A DNA stretch of 64,000 nt, taken from NCBI RefSeq assembly GCF_009649175.1, contig NZ_WJPO01000015.1, forward strand, positions 1-64,000. The letters run 5' to 3'. The position numbers and the translations under genes were made by a program. A model generated the notes under the pieces. That model ran no database searches and was not told the DNA's origin. It was given only the letters and a program-made list of their open reading frames with translations. This DNA is from Rhodovulum strictum (lineage in GTDB: Bacteria; Pseudomonadota; Alphaproteobacteria; Rhodobacterales; Rhodobacteraceae). Below are positions 47,097-55,960 of this stretch, in pieces. Each line of letters begins with the position of its first letter. The first letter of the stretch is position 1.

Positions 47097-47744
47097 TCAG
47101 GCGGTGTCGATCACATGCGTCGCCACCGCCGCCAGGAACAGCACCGAGGCGACCAGCACGAAGACATGCCATATTGTGTTGTGATAGGGCAGCCGCTCCC
47201 ACAGGTAGAACACCATCCCCACCGTATACAGCACGCCCCCTGCCACGATCAGCCCCAGCACCACCGGCGAGAGCGTCGCGAACAGCCCCCAGCCCGCCAC
47301 CGCACCCGCCCAGCCCATCGCCGGGTACAGCGCCAGATTCACCGCCCGGAACCGGTAGGGCGCCAGCATCCGCAGCCCCGTTCCCGCCGCCGCCGCCGCC
47401 CAGAGCCCGGCCAGAAGCCCCGCCCCATGCCCGCCCGAAAGCAGCGTGAAGGGCGTGTAGGTGCCCGCGATCTTCCAGTAGATCGCCGAATGGTCCAGCC
47501 GCCGCAGGATCGGCGTCCAGTCCGGATGCCGGACCATGTGATAAAGCGCCGAGAACCCGATCATCGCGGCCAGCGCCGCGCCGTAGATGCCGATCCCCAG
47601 GATCGCCGCGCCGTCGCCGCGAAAGACGACCGCCAGCACCACCAGCACCGGCACCCCCACCGCCACAACCGTCAGACCCGTGACATGCACCACCGCGTCC
47701 GACACCCGCTCGGCCCGCGTGTAAGAGGGATAACGCTCCACCAT
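47097..47744 (-). CDS. Hemolysin III/YqfA-family membrane protein
   Basis: A 215-residue protein with seven hydrophobic helices and the family residues of the PAQR/hemolysin III superfamily: SALYHMVRH in the first helices, KIAGTYTPF in the middle and HNTIWHVFVLVAS near the end, where serine and histidines form a putative zinc site. Function in bacteria is unclear; the name comes from a Bacillus cereus protein. I chose the ATG at 47744 before the conserved RYPSYTRAERVSD segment. A further 16 residues upstream are open but weakly coding. Confidence 0.88.
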   Translation of the reverse strand: MVERYPSYTRAERVSDAVVHVTGLTVVAVGVPVLVVLAVVFRGDGAAILGIGIYGAALAAMIGFSALYHMVRHPDWTPILRRLDHSAIYWKIAGTYTPFTLLSGGHGAGLLAGLWAAAAAGTGLRMLAPYRFRAVNLALYPAMGWAGAVAGWGLFATLSPVVLGLIVAGGVLYTVGMVFYLWERLPYHNTIWHVFVLVASVLFLAAVATHVIDTA

Positions 47745-48108
47745 GTAAGCCCCCACGCAATAAAATTGTCTTCCCCGCGGGCAGGCTACCACGCCGCGGC
47801 GTCTGCGTCAAAATCACGCATGAGTTCGGGGCGTTTCAATCCCGTGATCCATGCGCGCCCTGTCATGCCCTCGACCCGCCGCAAGCATGGGATGGGTGAA
47901 ACCCGGTTCGGCGTCGGGTGGGGTGGCAGCCAGCCTGAAATTGCCGATCACCGATTGGCACCCGCCCTACGCTTGCGCCACCCTCTGCCACTCGCCCGCG
48001 CCGCCGGGCGTAGTCTGGCCGCTTGCCCCGTAGGGTGGGTGCCAACCCACCGCCCCCGGTGGCTGCGAAGCAGGCCGGAATTGTCTGGGCGGGTAAGCTG
48101 ATAAGGGA
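47745..48108. other. Gene-free region with REP-like repeats
   Basis: No convincing gene. From about 47880 the region carries several related motifs (GGGATGGGTGAAACCC at about 47889, GGCACCCGCCCTACG at 47958, CGTAGGGTGGGTGCC at 48029). These resemble the REP-type 'GTAGGGTGGGT..ACCCACC' palindromes found in many proteobacterial intergenic regions. The main pair is listed separately. Confidence 0.6.
47955..48045. repeat. REP-like inverted repeat pair
   Basis: TTGGCACCCGCCCTACG (47955-47971) is inverted as CGTAGGGTGGGTGCCAA (48029-48045), one mismatch in 17, with 57 bases between. The second arm also contains an internal hairpin GGTGGGT-gcca-ACCCACC. A two-REP arrangement like this is typical of transposable REP doublets, although no RAYT transposase is in the window. 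Confidence 0.7.
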
Positions 48109-48182
48109 TGGAGGCGAGTGCCGGAGTCGAACCGGCCTACACGGATTTGCAATCCGCTGCGTAACCGCTCCGCCAACTCGCC
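48109..48182 (-). tRNA. tRNA-Cys (GCA)
   Basis: On the minus strand a full cloverleaf can be folded: acceptor GGCGAGT/ACTCGCC, D arm, anticodon stem-loop GGATTGCAAATCC with anticodon GCA, and T arm CCGGTTCGACTCCGG. The discriminator base is U, as expected for cysteine tRNA, and CCA is encoded. Length is 74 bases including CCA. The 3' side faces the REP-like region. Confidence 0.95.
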
Positions 48183-48338
48183 AGAGCCGACCCGGGACAT
48201 AGCGTATGAAAACGGCCCCCGCAAGGGATGTTCCCCGCCTGCCATTGCGCGGCGCGATGTCCGCCCCGGGCATTGCCGCAGCCGGGCTTATGTGGCATCA
48301 CCGTTTCAGGTTAATGTCGAGGCGGAGAGGTCAGACGC

Positions 48339-48992
48339 ATGCCCGATTACGACGCCCTTCGCGAGGCCATGGTCGATACCCAGGTCCGGCCGTCGGACGT
48401 GACGCGCCTGCCGATCATCGCGGCGCTGCTGGCTGTCCCGCGCGAGGAATTCGTGCCCGCCGGGCTGCGCAGCGCGGCCTATATCGGCGAGAACCTGCCC
48501 CTTGGCCCCGGCCGTACCGTGTTGGAGCCGCGCAGTTTCGCCAAGATGATCGAGGCGGTTGCGCCCGGTCCGGGCGATCTGGTGCTCGATCTGGGCGCGG
48601 GGCTTGGCTATTCGGCTGCGGTGATCGCGCGGATGGCCGATGCGGTGGTCGCGGTCGAGGAGGATGCGTCCATGGCGCGCGAGGCCGAGGCGCTGCTGGC
48701 CGAGCATGGGGCGGATAATGTCGTCGTCGAGCGCGCCGCGCTGGCCGAAGGGGTGCCGCGGCACGGGCCTTATGACGCGATCGTGATCGAGGGTGGGGTC
48801 GAGCAGGTTCCTGCCGCGATCCTCGACCAGCTCAAGGAGGGCGGCCGCATCGTGGCGCTGTTCATCGAGGACAGTCTGGGCGTTGCCCGCATCGGCCGCA
48901 AGGTCGGCGGCGCGGTCAGCTGGCGCTTTCTGTTCAACGCAAGCGCGCCGGTGCTGCCCGGCTATGCGCGCGTGCCGGAATTCCAGCTCTGA
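48339..48992 (+). CDS. pcm: Protein-L-isoaspartate O-methyltransferase
   Basis: A 217-residue SAM-dependent methyltransferase of the PCMT family that begins repair of isoaspartyl residues. It has the N-terminal DTQVRPSDVTRLPII, the substrate region REEFVPAGLRSAAYIGE and the SAM-binding VLDLGAGLGYSAAVIARMAD. Some alphaproteobacterial members of this branch next to tolC lack proven activity. It lies 73 bases upstream of tolC in the same direction and may be co-transcribed with it. Confidence 0.88.
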   Translation: MPDYDALREAMVDTQVRPSDVTRLPIIAALLAVPREEFVPAGLRSAAYIGENLPLGPGRTVLEPRSFAKMIEAVAPGPGDLVLDLGAGLGYSAAVIARMADAVVAVEEDASMAREAEALLAEHGADNVVVERAALAEGVPRHGPYDAIVIEGGVEQVPAAILDQLKEGGRIVALFIEDSLGVARIGRKVGGAVSWRFLFNASAPVLPGYARVPEFQL

Positions 48993-49065
48993 GCGGCAGC
49001 TCGGGCAGATGATCGCCGCACCCCGGGCATAACAAGGGGGCGGGCAACATAGAGGCGAGGCAGAC

Positions 49066-50442
49066 ATGAGCAGTATCCTGAAAGTCCTGGGCGGTGCCGC
49101 ATTGTCGGCCGCGCTGATCGTCGGTGGTGTCGCGGCGCGGGCCGAGACGCTGACCGATGCACTGATCGCCGCCTACAAGAATTCGCACCTGCTGGACCAG
49201 AACCGCGCGGTCCTGCGCGCCGCCGACGAGGATGTGTCCCGCGCCGTGTCGGCGCTGCGGCCGATCATCGACTTCACGCTCAGCGGCCGCTACCAGGAGA
49301 ACAACAACCGCAGCGTTTCCCCGGGCTATTCCACCTCGGCTGCGGCGGAACTGACGGCGCAGCTTACGCTTTATGATGGCGGCAACAACCGACTGGCGAT
49401 CGACGCGGCGCGGGAATCGGTGCTGGCGACGCGGGCGGCGCTGGTCGGGGTCGAACAGGACGTGCTGCTGTCGGCGGTGCGCGCCTATATGGATGTGTTC
49501 CGCGGCGTGCAGAACGTGACGCTGGCCGAGAACAACGTGCGGCTGATTTCCCAGCAACTGCGTGCCACCGAGGACCGTTTCGAGGTCGGCGAGGTGACGC
49601 GGACCGATGTCTCGCTGGCCCAGTCGCGCCTTGCCGCGTCGCGCTCGAACCTCGTGGCGGCTCAGGGCAACCTGGCGGTCGCGCGCGAGTCCTACAAGCG
49701 GGCGATCGGGCGTTACCCGGGTGCGCTGAGCGGCATCCCCCGTCTGCCCGCGCTGCCGCAAGGCGTGGACCCGTCCCGGGCGATCGCGGTCAAGACCCAT
49801 CCCGACATCATCCGCGCCCAGCACAACGTGACGGTGGCCGAACTCAATCTCGGTCGCGCCAAGGCGGCGATGCGGCCCAGCATTGCCGCGAGTGCCGGTG
49901 TGTCGGCGCTGGACGGCGGCGCCCAATCCGGATCGGTCGGGCTGTCTGTGAACCAGCGGATCTATCAGGGCGGCGGGCTTTATGCCGCCGAACGGCAGGC
50001 TCGCGCCGGGGTCGAGCAGGCGCGCGCCGGGCTGTTGCAGACCGTGCGGCTGGTCAAGGAAGAGGTCGGCAATGCCTGGGCAAACCTTGCCGTGGCGCGC
50101 GCCCAGTTGACCGCGACCGAGAACCAGATCGCCGCCGCCCAGCTTGCCTTTGAGGGCACCAGCGAGGAGGCGCGCCTGGGCGCGCGCACCACGCTTGACG
50201 TGCTGGACGCCGAACAGGAATTGCTGGACGCCCGGACCGCCCGGGTCCAGGCCGAGGCCAACCAGTATGTCGCGATCTATCAGGTGCTGTCCTCGATGGG
50301 GCTTCTGACGGTCGAGCATCTGGGGCTGGGCATCCCGACCTATGATCCGCGCGCCTATTACAACGCGGTCTCGAACGCGCCTGCCAAGAGCATCCAGGGC
50401 AAGCAGCTTGACAAGGTTCTGGAACGGATCGGGCGCAACTGA
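49066..50442 (+). CDS. tolC: TolC-family outer membrane channel
   Basis: A 458-residue outer-membrane efflux or type I secretion channel. A signal peptide (about residues 1-25, ending AARAE) precedes two repeats of the outer membrane efflux protein domain (about residues 28-220 and 240-430). Each repeat has long helices rich in Ala, Gln and Glu with the usual pattern of a strand-helix unit. It is the likely exit duct for the RND pump at 681-4956 and for ABC secretion systems, but no pump gene is adjacent. Confidence 0.92.
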   Translation: MSSILKVLGGAALSAALIVGGVAARAETLTDALIAAYKNSHLLDQNRAVLRAADEDVSRAVSALRPIIDFTLSGRYQENNNRSVSPGYSTSAAAELTAQLTLYDGGNNRLAIDAARESVLATRAALVGVEQDVLLSAVRAYMDVFRGVQNVTLAENNVRLISQQLRATEDRFEVGEVTRTDVSLAQSRLAASRSNLVAAQGNLAVARESYKRAIGRYPGALSGIPRLPALPQGVDPSRAIAVKTHPDIIRAQHNVTVAELNLGRAKAAMRPSIAASAGVSALDGGAQSGSVGLSVNQRIYQGGGLYAAERQARAGVEQARAGLLQTVRLVKEEVGNAWANLAVARAQLTATENQIAAAQLAFEGTSEEARLGARTTLDVLDAEQELLDARTARVQAEANQYVAIYQVLSSMGLLTVEHLGLGIPTYDPRAYYNAVSNAPAKSIQGKQLDKVLERIGRN

Positions 50443-50521
50443 GCACAGAGGGGTTGTTGTCTGGCGGACTGCATGCCGCTAGGTTTGTAGCCGGACAGCA
50501 ACGCCAGATCCTGCGAGCCCC

Positions 50522-51061
50522 ATGTCGGAATCCGCCCCCCCCCGCGATGTCGGTGATGCGGTCGCGCCAGTCCGGCGCGATGCCATGCCAGGGCGGCAAA
50601 AGGCGCCCGGTCGGCTGATCCTGACGCCAGCGCTGCGCGTCAGCGACCCGGTGCAGGAGGCGCCGCAGAGCGTGCCCTTGTTCGAGGCGCCCACGCCCGC
50701 CGATCCGGCGGTTGCGCCTGCCGATGGGGCAAGTCTGGAACAACGGATTGCCGAACTCGAAGCCGCCTTTGCGGGCTGCGATGACGAGTGGGAGCCCGAT
50801 GGCACCGAGTCGCTTGCCGCAGCCAAGGGCTGGGTGTCATCTGCCCCAGCAACGGCGCGCCCCGATCCCTTGCCCAAGGCGCCGGGCGAGGGTTCCAACG
50901 CCGCGGCGCCGGTTCTGGACGAGGATGCGCTACGCGATCTGGTTGCCGAGATCGTGCGGCAGGAGCTTCAGGGCCGTCTGGGCGAGCGGATCACGCAGAA
51001 TGTGCGCAAGCTCGTTCACCGCGAGATCAATCGCGCCCTGGCCATGCGGGACGTGGAATAG
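50522..51061 (+). CDS. Uncharacterised protein with C-terminal helix (PopZ/DUF2497-like end)
   Basis: A 179-residue protein. The first 130 residues are Pro/Ala-rich, acidic and probably disordered. The C-terminal 45 residues, DEDALRDLVAEIVRQELQGR and LGERITQNVRKLVHREINRA, form strongly predicted amphipathic helices. This layout, an acidic disordered N-terminus plus a terminal helical bundle, resembles the polar organiser PopZ (DUF2497), but the match is weak and may reflect only general architecture. It lies 79 bases downstream of tolC. No signal peptide or membrane segment. Confidence 0.7.
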   Translation: MSESAPPRDVGDAVAPVRRDAMPGRQKAPGRLILTPALRVSDPVQEAPQSVPLFEAPTPADPAVAPADGASLEQRIAELEAAFAGCDDEWEPDGTESLAAAKGWVSSAPATARPDPLPKAPGEGSNAAAPVLDEDALRDLVAEIVRQELQGRLGERITQNVRKLVHREINRALAMRDVE

Positions 51062-51113
51062 GGCGCAGGGGCGTCTGCCACGCAGCCTTTGCATCCAGCT
51101 TGGCATCAGGCGA

Positions 51114-51138
51114 ACGAAAACGCGCCCCGAAGGGCGCG
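51114..51138 (-). terminator. Intrinsic terminator of the DUF6280 gene
   Basis: Read on the minus strand: CGCGCCC-ttcg-GGGCGCG followed by TTTTCGT. A 7-base G+C-rich stem, tetraloop and T run located 26 bases after the stop of the gene at 51164-51490. Confidence 0.75.
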
Positions 51139-51163
51139 CCGTTGCGTGGCGAAAGGGGCCGTG

Positions 51164-51490
51164 TCAGGCCGCTTCGGCTTCCGCCATGGATTGGGTATGG
51201 CGGCGCTCGCTTTCTTCACGCGACAGGGCAACCGAGGTCCGCACGCCACGCGCGACGAATTCCATCAGGCCCTGAACCACACGCTCGTTCGGGTCGATCC
51301 CGGCGCAGGACAGCACCTCGCGCCCATCGCGCGAACGCGCCCAGCGGGCAATCTGCTCGGGTCCGTTGCCGTATTTCTTGTCGTCCGCGATTGCATCGTC
51401 CAGAGCGGCCAAGACCACCGCAGCGAACAATTTGCGGGCACGGTTCCCCTGTTCGTGATTGAAAGCCGTGCCATCAACGAAATCGGCCAT
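51164..51490 (-). CDS. DUF6280-family protein
   Basis: A 108-residue cytoplasmic protein. The segments DGTAFNHEQGNRARKLFAAV, YGNGPEQIARWARSRDGREV and CAGIDPNERVVQGLMEFV are strongly conserved in my memory of a Rhodobacteraceae-specific family listed as DUF6280. Function unknown. The start is preceded by AAAGGACGACGAG. It has its own terminator. Its 5' region is an AT-richer spacer of about 300 bases that likely holds the promoter. Confidence 0.85.
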   Translation of the reverse strand: MADFVDGTAFNHEQGNRARKLFAAVVLAALDDAIADDKKYGNGPEQIARWARSRDGREVLSCAGIDPNERVVQGLMEFVARGVRTSVALSREESERRHTQSMAEAEAA

Positions 51491-51797
51491 CTCGTCGTCC
51501 TTTTATTCTTGCTCTTGCGTTTCGGGAGTACGGGCGACTATGACGCTTTTGCTGCGATTCGGTATTTCCGTTTTCGAATACCACACATGCGTCTGGTGCA
51601 TAGGTAATCAACAAACCATACAGGATCTAGTCGTTGTTTCCGCCCATTGGCCCCCAGATATGGGGAGCCTTGCATCGCGTTCAACCCTTTCTTAACCCTT
51701 TCCTGTCACTCGATCATGACTGCGCCAAGGCCGCGCCCGGGGCGGTCCGGCCGCCACCCTTCACCGCGCCGCTTTCGCAGGCAGCCATGCAGCCCGG
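51491..51797. other. Gene-free spacer, AT-richer, with stem-loop
   Basis: No gene is seen. The part from about 51500 to 51700 is clearly poorer in G+C than its surroundings. It contains the stem-loop GGTATT-N10-AATACC at 51561-51582 and a direct repeat of AACCCTTTC near 51690. It probably carries the promoter of the DUF6280 gene and the 3' end of the ygfZ transcript. I could not place the promoter boxes with confidence. Confidence 0.45.
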
Positions 51798-52556
51798 TCA
51801 GCCCTGCTCCAGCGTGACGGCCGCACCGGCGGCCTGCATCGGCCCCGTGGCGCGGTCGAGGCGCAGGAAGGCGATGGCCCGCCCGTTCGCGCGGGTGAAC
51901 AGCACCCCCGCTGGCTTGTCGCCCGCCATGATCGGCGTGCCCGCCGGTGCCGCGCCGTCGATGCGTACCGTGGCCAGCGCCTTTTTCAGTTCGGTCTTGT
52001 GCTTCATCCGGGCGGTGACTTCCTGGCCGACATAGCAGCCCTTGCGGAAATCGACGCCATGCAACCGCTCGAACCCGACCTCAAGGATATAGGTCTCGTC
52101 GGGGATCAGCTCGATGCCGCTTTCGGGGATGCAATGCTCAACGCGGATCGCGTCCCAGTCGGTCGTGGCCTCGGCGCCCGGTTCGCTGGCATAGGCACGC
52201 CAGCCAAGGGCGGGGTCGCGTGGGTCGGCGAATGCGCCGGGCGGGGCCGCGCCCAGACCCCGCAGCACATGCAGCCCGGCGGGCTCGATCCCAACCTTGG
52301 CGCGCAGCCGGTACATCGACAGCCGCCGGATCAACCCCTCGGCGAAATCGGTCCTGACATCGAGCAGGATCGCATCCCCGACGCCCGCAAGGAAGAAATC
52401 GGCCAGATACTTGCCCTGCGGCGTCAACAGCGCGGCATAGACCAGCCGCCCGTCGATCTGGCGCACATCATTGGTGACCAGCCCTTGCAGGAACGCCACC
52501 CGGTCCTCTCCGGTGATCCTCAGAACCGTGCGGTCGCTTGCGGCCTCGCCCTGCAT
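51798..52556 (-). CDS. ygfZ: YgfZ/GcvT-like folate-binding protein
   Basis: A 252-residue protein of the YgfZ family, folate-dependent factors in assembly or repair of [4Fe-4S] clusters. It has LQGLVTNDVRQIDGRLVYAA near the N-terminus and the invariant motif KGCYVGQEVTARMKHK. The cysteine in KGCYxGQE is present. The ribosome binding site GAAGGAG is strong, supporting the ATG at 52556. It is 45 bases downstream of the ABC exporter gene in the same orientation. Confidence 0.92.
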   Translation of the reverse strand: MQGEAASDRTVLRITGEDRVAFLQGLVTNDVRQIDGRLVYAALLTPQGKYLADFFLAGVGDAILLDVRTDFAEGLIRRLSMYRLRAKVGIEPAGLHVLRGLGAAPPGAFADPRDPALGWRAYASEPGAEATTDWDAIRVEHCIPESGIELIPDETYILEVGFERLHGVDFRKGCYVGQEVTARMKHKTELKKALATVRIDGAAPAGTPIMAGDKPAGVLFTRANGRAIAFLRLDRATGPMQAAGAAVTLEQG

Positions 52557-52601
52557 GACTGTCTCCTTCGCTGGGTCACCGGTCAGATATAGCGGAGGTT
52601 T

Positions 52602-54353
52602 TCAGCCTGCCGAGGCGAATTGCAACTGATACAGCCCGGCATAAAGCCCACCCCGGGCCAGAAGGTCGTCATGCGTGCCTTCTTCGGCGACGCGACCCTT
52701 GTCCATCACCACGATCCGGTCGGCATTGCGCACCGTGGCCAGCCGGTGCGCGATGACCAGCGTCGTGCGGCCCCGCGACAGCCGGGCCAGCGCCTCCTGC
52801 ACGATCCTTTCGGACTGGGAATCGAGCGCCGAGGTCGCCTCGTCCATCAGCAGGATCGGGGCATCGCGCAGCAGCGCCCGCGCGATGGCAACCCGCTGGC
52901 GCTGGCCCCCCGACAGGTTCGAGCCGCGCGGCCCGGCCGGGCTGTCCAGTCCCGCGGGCAGCGCGGGCAGGAAATCGGCGATATGGGCGGCGTTCACAAC
53001 CTCGGCCAGCCGCGCCTCGGACACGTCCTTGCCCAGACAGATATTGTCGCGCAGGGTCTCGTCGAACATCGGGGCATCCTGCGTGACGACCGAGAACAGG
53101 TCGCGCAGATCGCTCAGCGCCAGGTCCTGGATCGGCACGCCGCCCACCAGTATCTGGCCGCGCTGGGGCTCGACCAGCCGGGTCAGCAGGCTGAAGACGG
53201 TGGACTTGCCCGCGCCCGACGGACCCACCAGCGCCGTCATCTGCCCCGCCTTCGCCGTCAGCGTCAGCCCGTTCAGCGCAGGCGCATCGCCATAGGCCAG
53301 ATGCACGTCGTCCAGAACGATGTCACAATCGCCGCCGGGGGCGGGCAGGGCGCGGGGGCGGGCAGGGGACAGGATCGTGGGGCGTTCCTGGAATACCGCG
53401 TAAAGCCGTTCCAGGCTGGCCAGCGCCGCCTGCCACGCGCCCGAGACCCGGCCCAGACGGCGCAGCGGCTCGAAGACAAGGGCGATGGCGGTGAAGAAGG
53501 CCATGAACTCGCCCACGGTCTTGTCGCCGTCGATGATCTGCATGCCGCCAAAGACCAGCACGCAGGCAAACCCGATCCCGCCCACCACATCGACCAGTGC
53601 GGGAATGCCGGATTGCCCGGCCTCGGACCGGATCTGGACCTTCACATAGCCGTCCACCGTTCTGGCAAAGCGCTGATCCTCGCGCGATTCCAGCCTGTTC
53701 AGCTTGATCGTCGTGACCCCGTGAAAGGCTTCGTCCAGCCGGTTCGAGATCGAGGCGGCCGCCTCGCGCGCGGCGCGCGTTGTGCCCCGCACCCAGCGTT
53801 GCAGGACCGCGATCGGCCCGAACAGCAGCGGCACGCCCGCCAGCGCGATCAGCGTCCAGAGCCAGTCGATCGAGATCGCCACCGCGAACAGCGCGACCAG
53901 CGACACCGCGTCCCGCCCCGCCGCGGTCAGCACCGTGTTCCAGATATTGGCCGCGGCCATGGTGTCGCCGCGCACCCGTTCGATCAGGTTGCCGGTGGGT
54001 GTCTTCTGGAACCAGACGCCGTCCAGCGTCAGCATGTGACCGACCAGATCGCGTTGCAGCGCCGCCGAGACGCGCAGCCCCACCCGCGCCATCAGCAGCC
54101 GTTGCCCGAAGCCCGCGACCGCACGCGCCAGAAACAGCGCGACCACCGCCGTCGCGACCAGCGGGATCGCCTCGCGGTTGCCGGCGACGAAGATGGTATC
54201 GAACATCGGCTTGAACAGGTAGCTCAGCGCGCCGAGCGACCCGCCCTCGATGGTCATCAGCGCCAGCGCAACGCCGATGGCGGCCATGTGCTTGCGCAGG
54301 TAACTGCCCCAGAGCCAGCGCACGATGGGCCGACTGTCCTGCGGCGTCTGCAT
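52602..54353 (-). CDS. ABC exporter, fused permease and ATPase (MsbA-like)
   Basis: A 583-residue half-transporter. Six membrane helices lie in residues about 20-310, then the ATPase domain with Walker A GPSGAGKSTVF, signature NLSGGQRQRVAIARALL and Walker B ILLMDEATSALD. It functions as a homodimer exporting lipid or a hydrophobic compound. Similarity to MsbA is general, and the substrate is unknown. Its start lies three bases after the stop of a tyrosine phosphatase gene, so the two are co-transcribed. Confidence 0.92.
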   Translation of the reverse strand: MQTPQDSRPIVRWLWGSYLRKHMAAIGVALALMTIEGGSLGALSYLFKPMFDTIFVAGNREAIPLVATAVVALFLARAVAGFGQRLLMARVGLRVSAALQRDLVGHMLTLDGVWFQKTPTGNLIERVRGDTMAAANIWNTVLTAAGRDAVSLVALFAVAISIDWLWTLIALAGVPLLFGPIAVLQRWVRGTTRAAREAAASISNRLDEAFHGVTTIKLNRLESREDQRFARTVDGYVKVQIRSEAGQSGIPALVDVVGGIGFACVLVFGGMQIIDGDKTVGEFMAFFTAIALVFEPLRRLGRVSGAWQAALASLERLYAVFQERPTILSPARPRALPAPGGDCDIVLDDVHLAYGDAPALNGLTLTAKAGQMTALVGPSGAGKSTVFSLLTRLVEPQRGQILVGGVPIQDLALSDLRDLFSVVTQDAPMFDETLRDNICLGKDVSEARLAEVVNAAHIADFLPALPAGLDSPAGPRGSNLSGGQRQRVAIARALLRDAPILLMDEATSALDSQSERIVQEALARLSRGRTTLVIAHRLATVRNADRIVVMDKGRVAEEGTHDDLLARGGLYAGLYQLQFASAG

Positions 54354-54356
54354 CGC

Positions 54357-55046
54357 TCAGCGTCCCCCGTTGCGGCGCGCGCGGAACGCGGCCTCGATTG
54401 CGGGGGGATCGTAGCGCGTGGCGATCCAGTCGCGCAAAGGCATCGGTGCCGCGCGGGTGTCGACCTCGTAGCTGTCCAGCATCTCGTCCAGCACGCCGCT
54501 GGCGGAGCGGCGGAAATGGATGAAGCGCCAGTGCAGCATCCGCCGCGCCGCGTCGATCGTCGCGCCCTCGACATGCAGCAGGTAAAGCGCCGAGGCGATC
54601 CCGGCCCGGTCCGAGCCCGACTTGCAATGCATCACGAAGGGCTTCTCGATCGTCTCGAACAGATCGAGAAGCGTCAGCAATTCGTCGCGCGGCGCCAGCC
54701 TGCGGGCGTAAAGCTTGCTTGTGACCAGCGTCAGGCCCAGCTCGCGGCAGGCTTCCTGTTCGAACAGGAAATGGCTGGAGGCGCCGCTGCCGCGCAGCGA
54801 CAGGACGGTGCGGATGCCCATGTCGCGATAGCGCCGCAGCCGCCGCGGATCGGGCTGGTTCGACCGCCATACCCCCGGCGCGACCGGATAGAGGTTGGTC
54901 CAGAGCCTGCGCAGGAATGCATGATCCATGAGCTGGAAATGCCAGAACGCCGCGCGCCGTCCCGCAGGCGTCGCGAATGCGCCGTCAAAGGCGTCGCGCA
55001 TCCGGCCATCAAGGGTCTTGAGGCGTGTCTTGAGCTGGTCGAACAT
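54357..55046 (-). CDS. Tyrosine/dual-specificity phosphatase-like protein
   Basis: A 229-residue cysteine-dependent phosphatase. The P-loop signature CX5R appears in MHCKSGSDRAGIAS (about residue 145), and NLYPVAPGVWRSNQPDPRRL with GIRTVLSLRG is the typical preceding segment. It belongs to the bacterial dual-specificity phosphatase group that includes inositol and lipid phosphatases. The ATG at 55046 follows GGGGAGACG. It precedes the ABC exporter by three bases, which suggests it acts on the same substrate or pathway, perhaps a phosphorylated lipid. Confidence 0.87.
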   Translation of the reverse strand: MFDQLKTRLKTLDGRMRDAFDGAFATPAGRRAAFWHFQLMDHAFLRRLWTNLYPVAPGVWRSNQPDPRRLRRYRDMGIRTVLSLRGSGASSHFLFEQEACRELGLTLVTSKLYARRLAPRDELLTLLDLFETIEKPFVMHCKSGSDRAGIASALYLLHVEGATIDAARRMLHWRFIHFRRSASGVLDEMLDSYEVDTRAAPMPLRDWIATRYDPPAIEAAFRARRNGGR

Positions 55047-55209
55047 CGTCTCCCCGGCGCCCTGCGGCACGAGGTGGCGGGATAGCCCGAATGGCCGCCC
55101 CTGACAAGCCGATGCCATCCCCGGCGCCTCTGCGTCCCGCGCTCTTGCGGCCAGCCGGTGCGCTGGCCTATAGAGCGGGGCGTCGAAAACAGCCGTCGAA
55201 GAGGGTTCC

Positions 55210-55950
55210 ATGGCAGGCCATTCGAAATGGGCGAACATCCAGCACCGCAAGAACCGTCAGGATTCGGTGCGCTCCAAGCTGTTCTCCAAGCTGTCCAAGG
55301 AGATCACCGTCGCGGCCAAGATGGGCGATCCCGATCCCGACAAGAACCCCCGCCTGCGCCTTGCCGTCAAGGAGGCCAGGTCGAACTCGATGCCCAAGGA
55401 CAATATCGAGCGCGCGATCAAGAAGGCGCAGGGCGGCGATGCTGACAATTACGAGGAAATCCGCTACGAGGGCTACGGACCCGGCGGCGTCGCCGTGATC
55501 GTCGAGGCGATGACCGACAACCGCAACCGCACGGCGTCGAACGTGCGCTCGATCTTCACCAAATATGGCGGCAATCTGGGCGAGACCGGTTCGGTCGCCT
55601 TCATGTTCGAGCGCAAGGGCGAGATCCGCTATCCCGCCGCGGTGGGCGATGCCGATGCGGTGATGCTGGCCGCGATCGAGGCGGGCGCCGAGGATGCCGA
55701 AAGCGGCGAGGACGGGCATGTTGTGCTGTGCGCCGATACCGCGCTGGGCGAGGTGTCGGCGGCGCTTGAGGCACAGCTTGGCGAAAGCGATTCGACGCGG
55801 CTGATCTGGCAGCCCGGCACCACGACCGAACTGGACCTTGAGGGCATGCAGAAGCTGATGAAGTTGCTCGACGCGCTCGAGGATGACGACGACGTGCAGC
55901 GCGTGACCACCAATTTCGAGGCCAGCGACGAGGTTCTGGCCCAGCTCTGA
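55210..55950 (+). CDS. yebC: YebC/PmpR-family protein
   Basis: A 246-residue protein. It begins [18 protein letters not shown], the invariant family signature, and carries [23 protein letters not shown]. Members are reported as DNA-binding regulators and, more recently, as translation factors that relieve ribosome stalling. Length is normal. It is divergent from the phosphatase gene and converges on the GGDEF gene with only 10 bases between stops. Confidence 0.95.
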   Translation: MAGHSKWANIQHRKNRQDSVRSKLFSKLSKEITVAAKMGDPDPDKNPRLRLAVKEARSNSMPKDNIERAIKKAQGGDADNYEEIRYEGYGPGGVAVIVEAMTDNRNRTASNVRSIFTKYGGNLGETGSVAFMFERKGEIRYPAAVGDADAVMLAAIEAGAEDAESGEDGHVVLCADTALGEVSAALEAQLGESDSTRLIWQPGTTTELDLEGMQKLMKLLDALEDDDDVQRVTTNFEASDEVLAQL

Positions 55951-55960
55951 GCCGCGCCGT

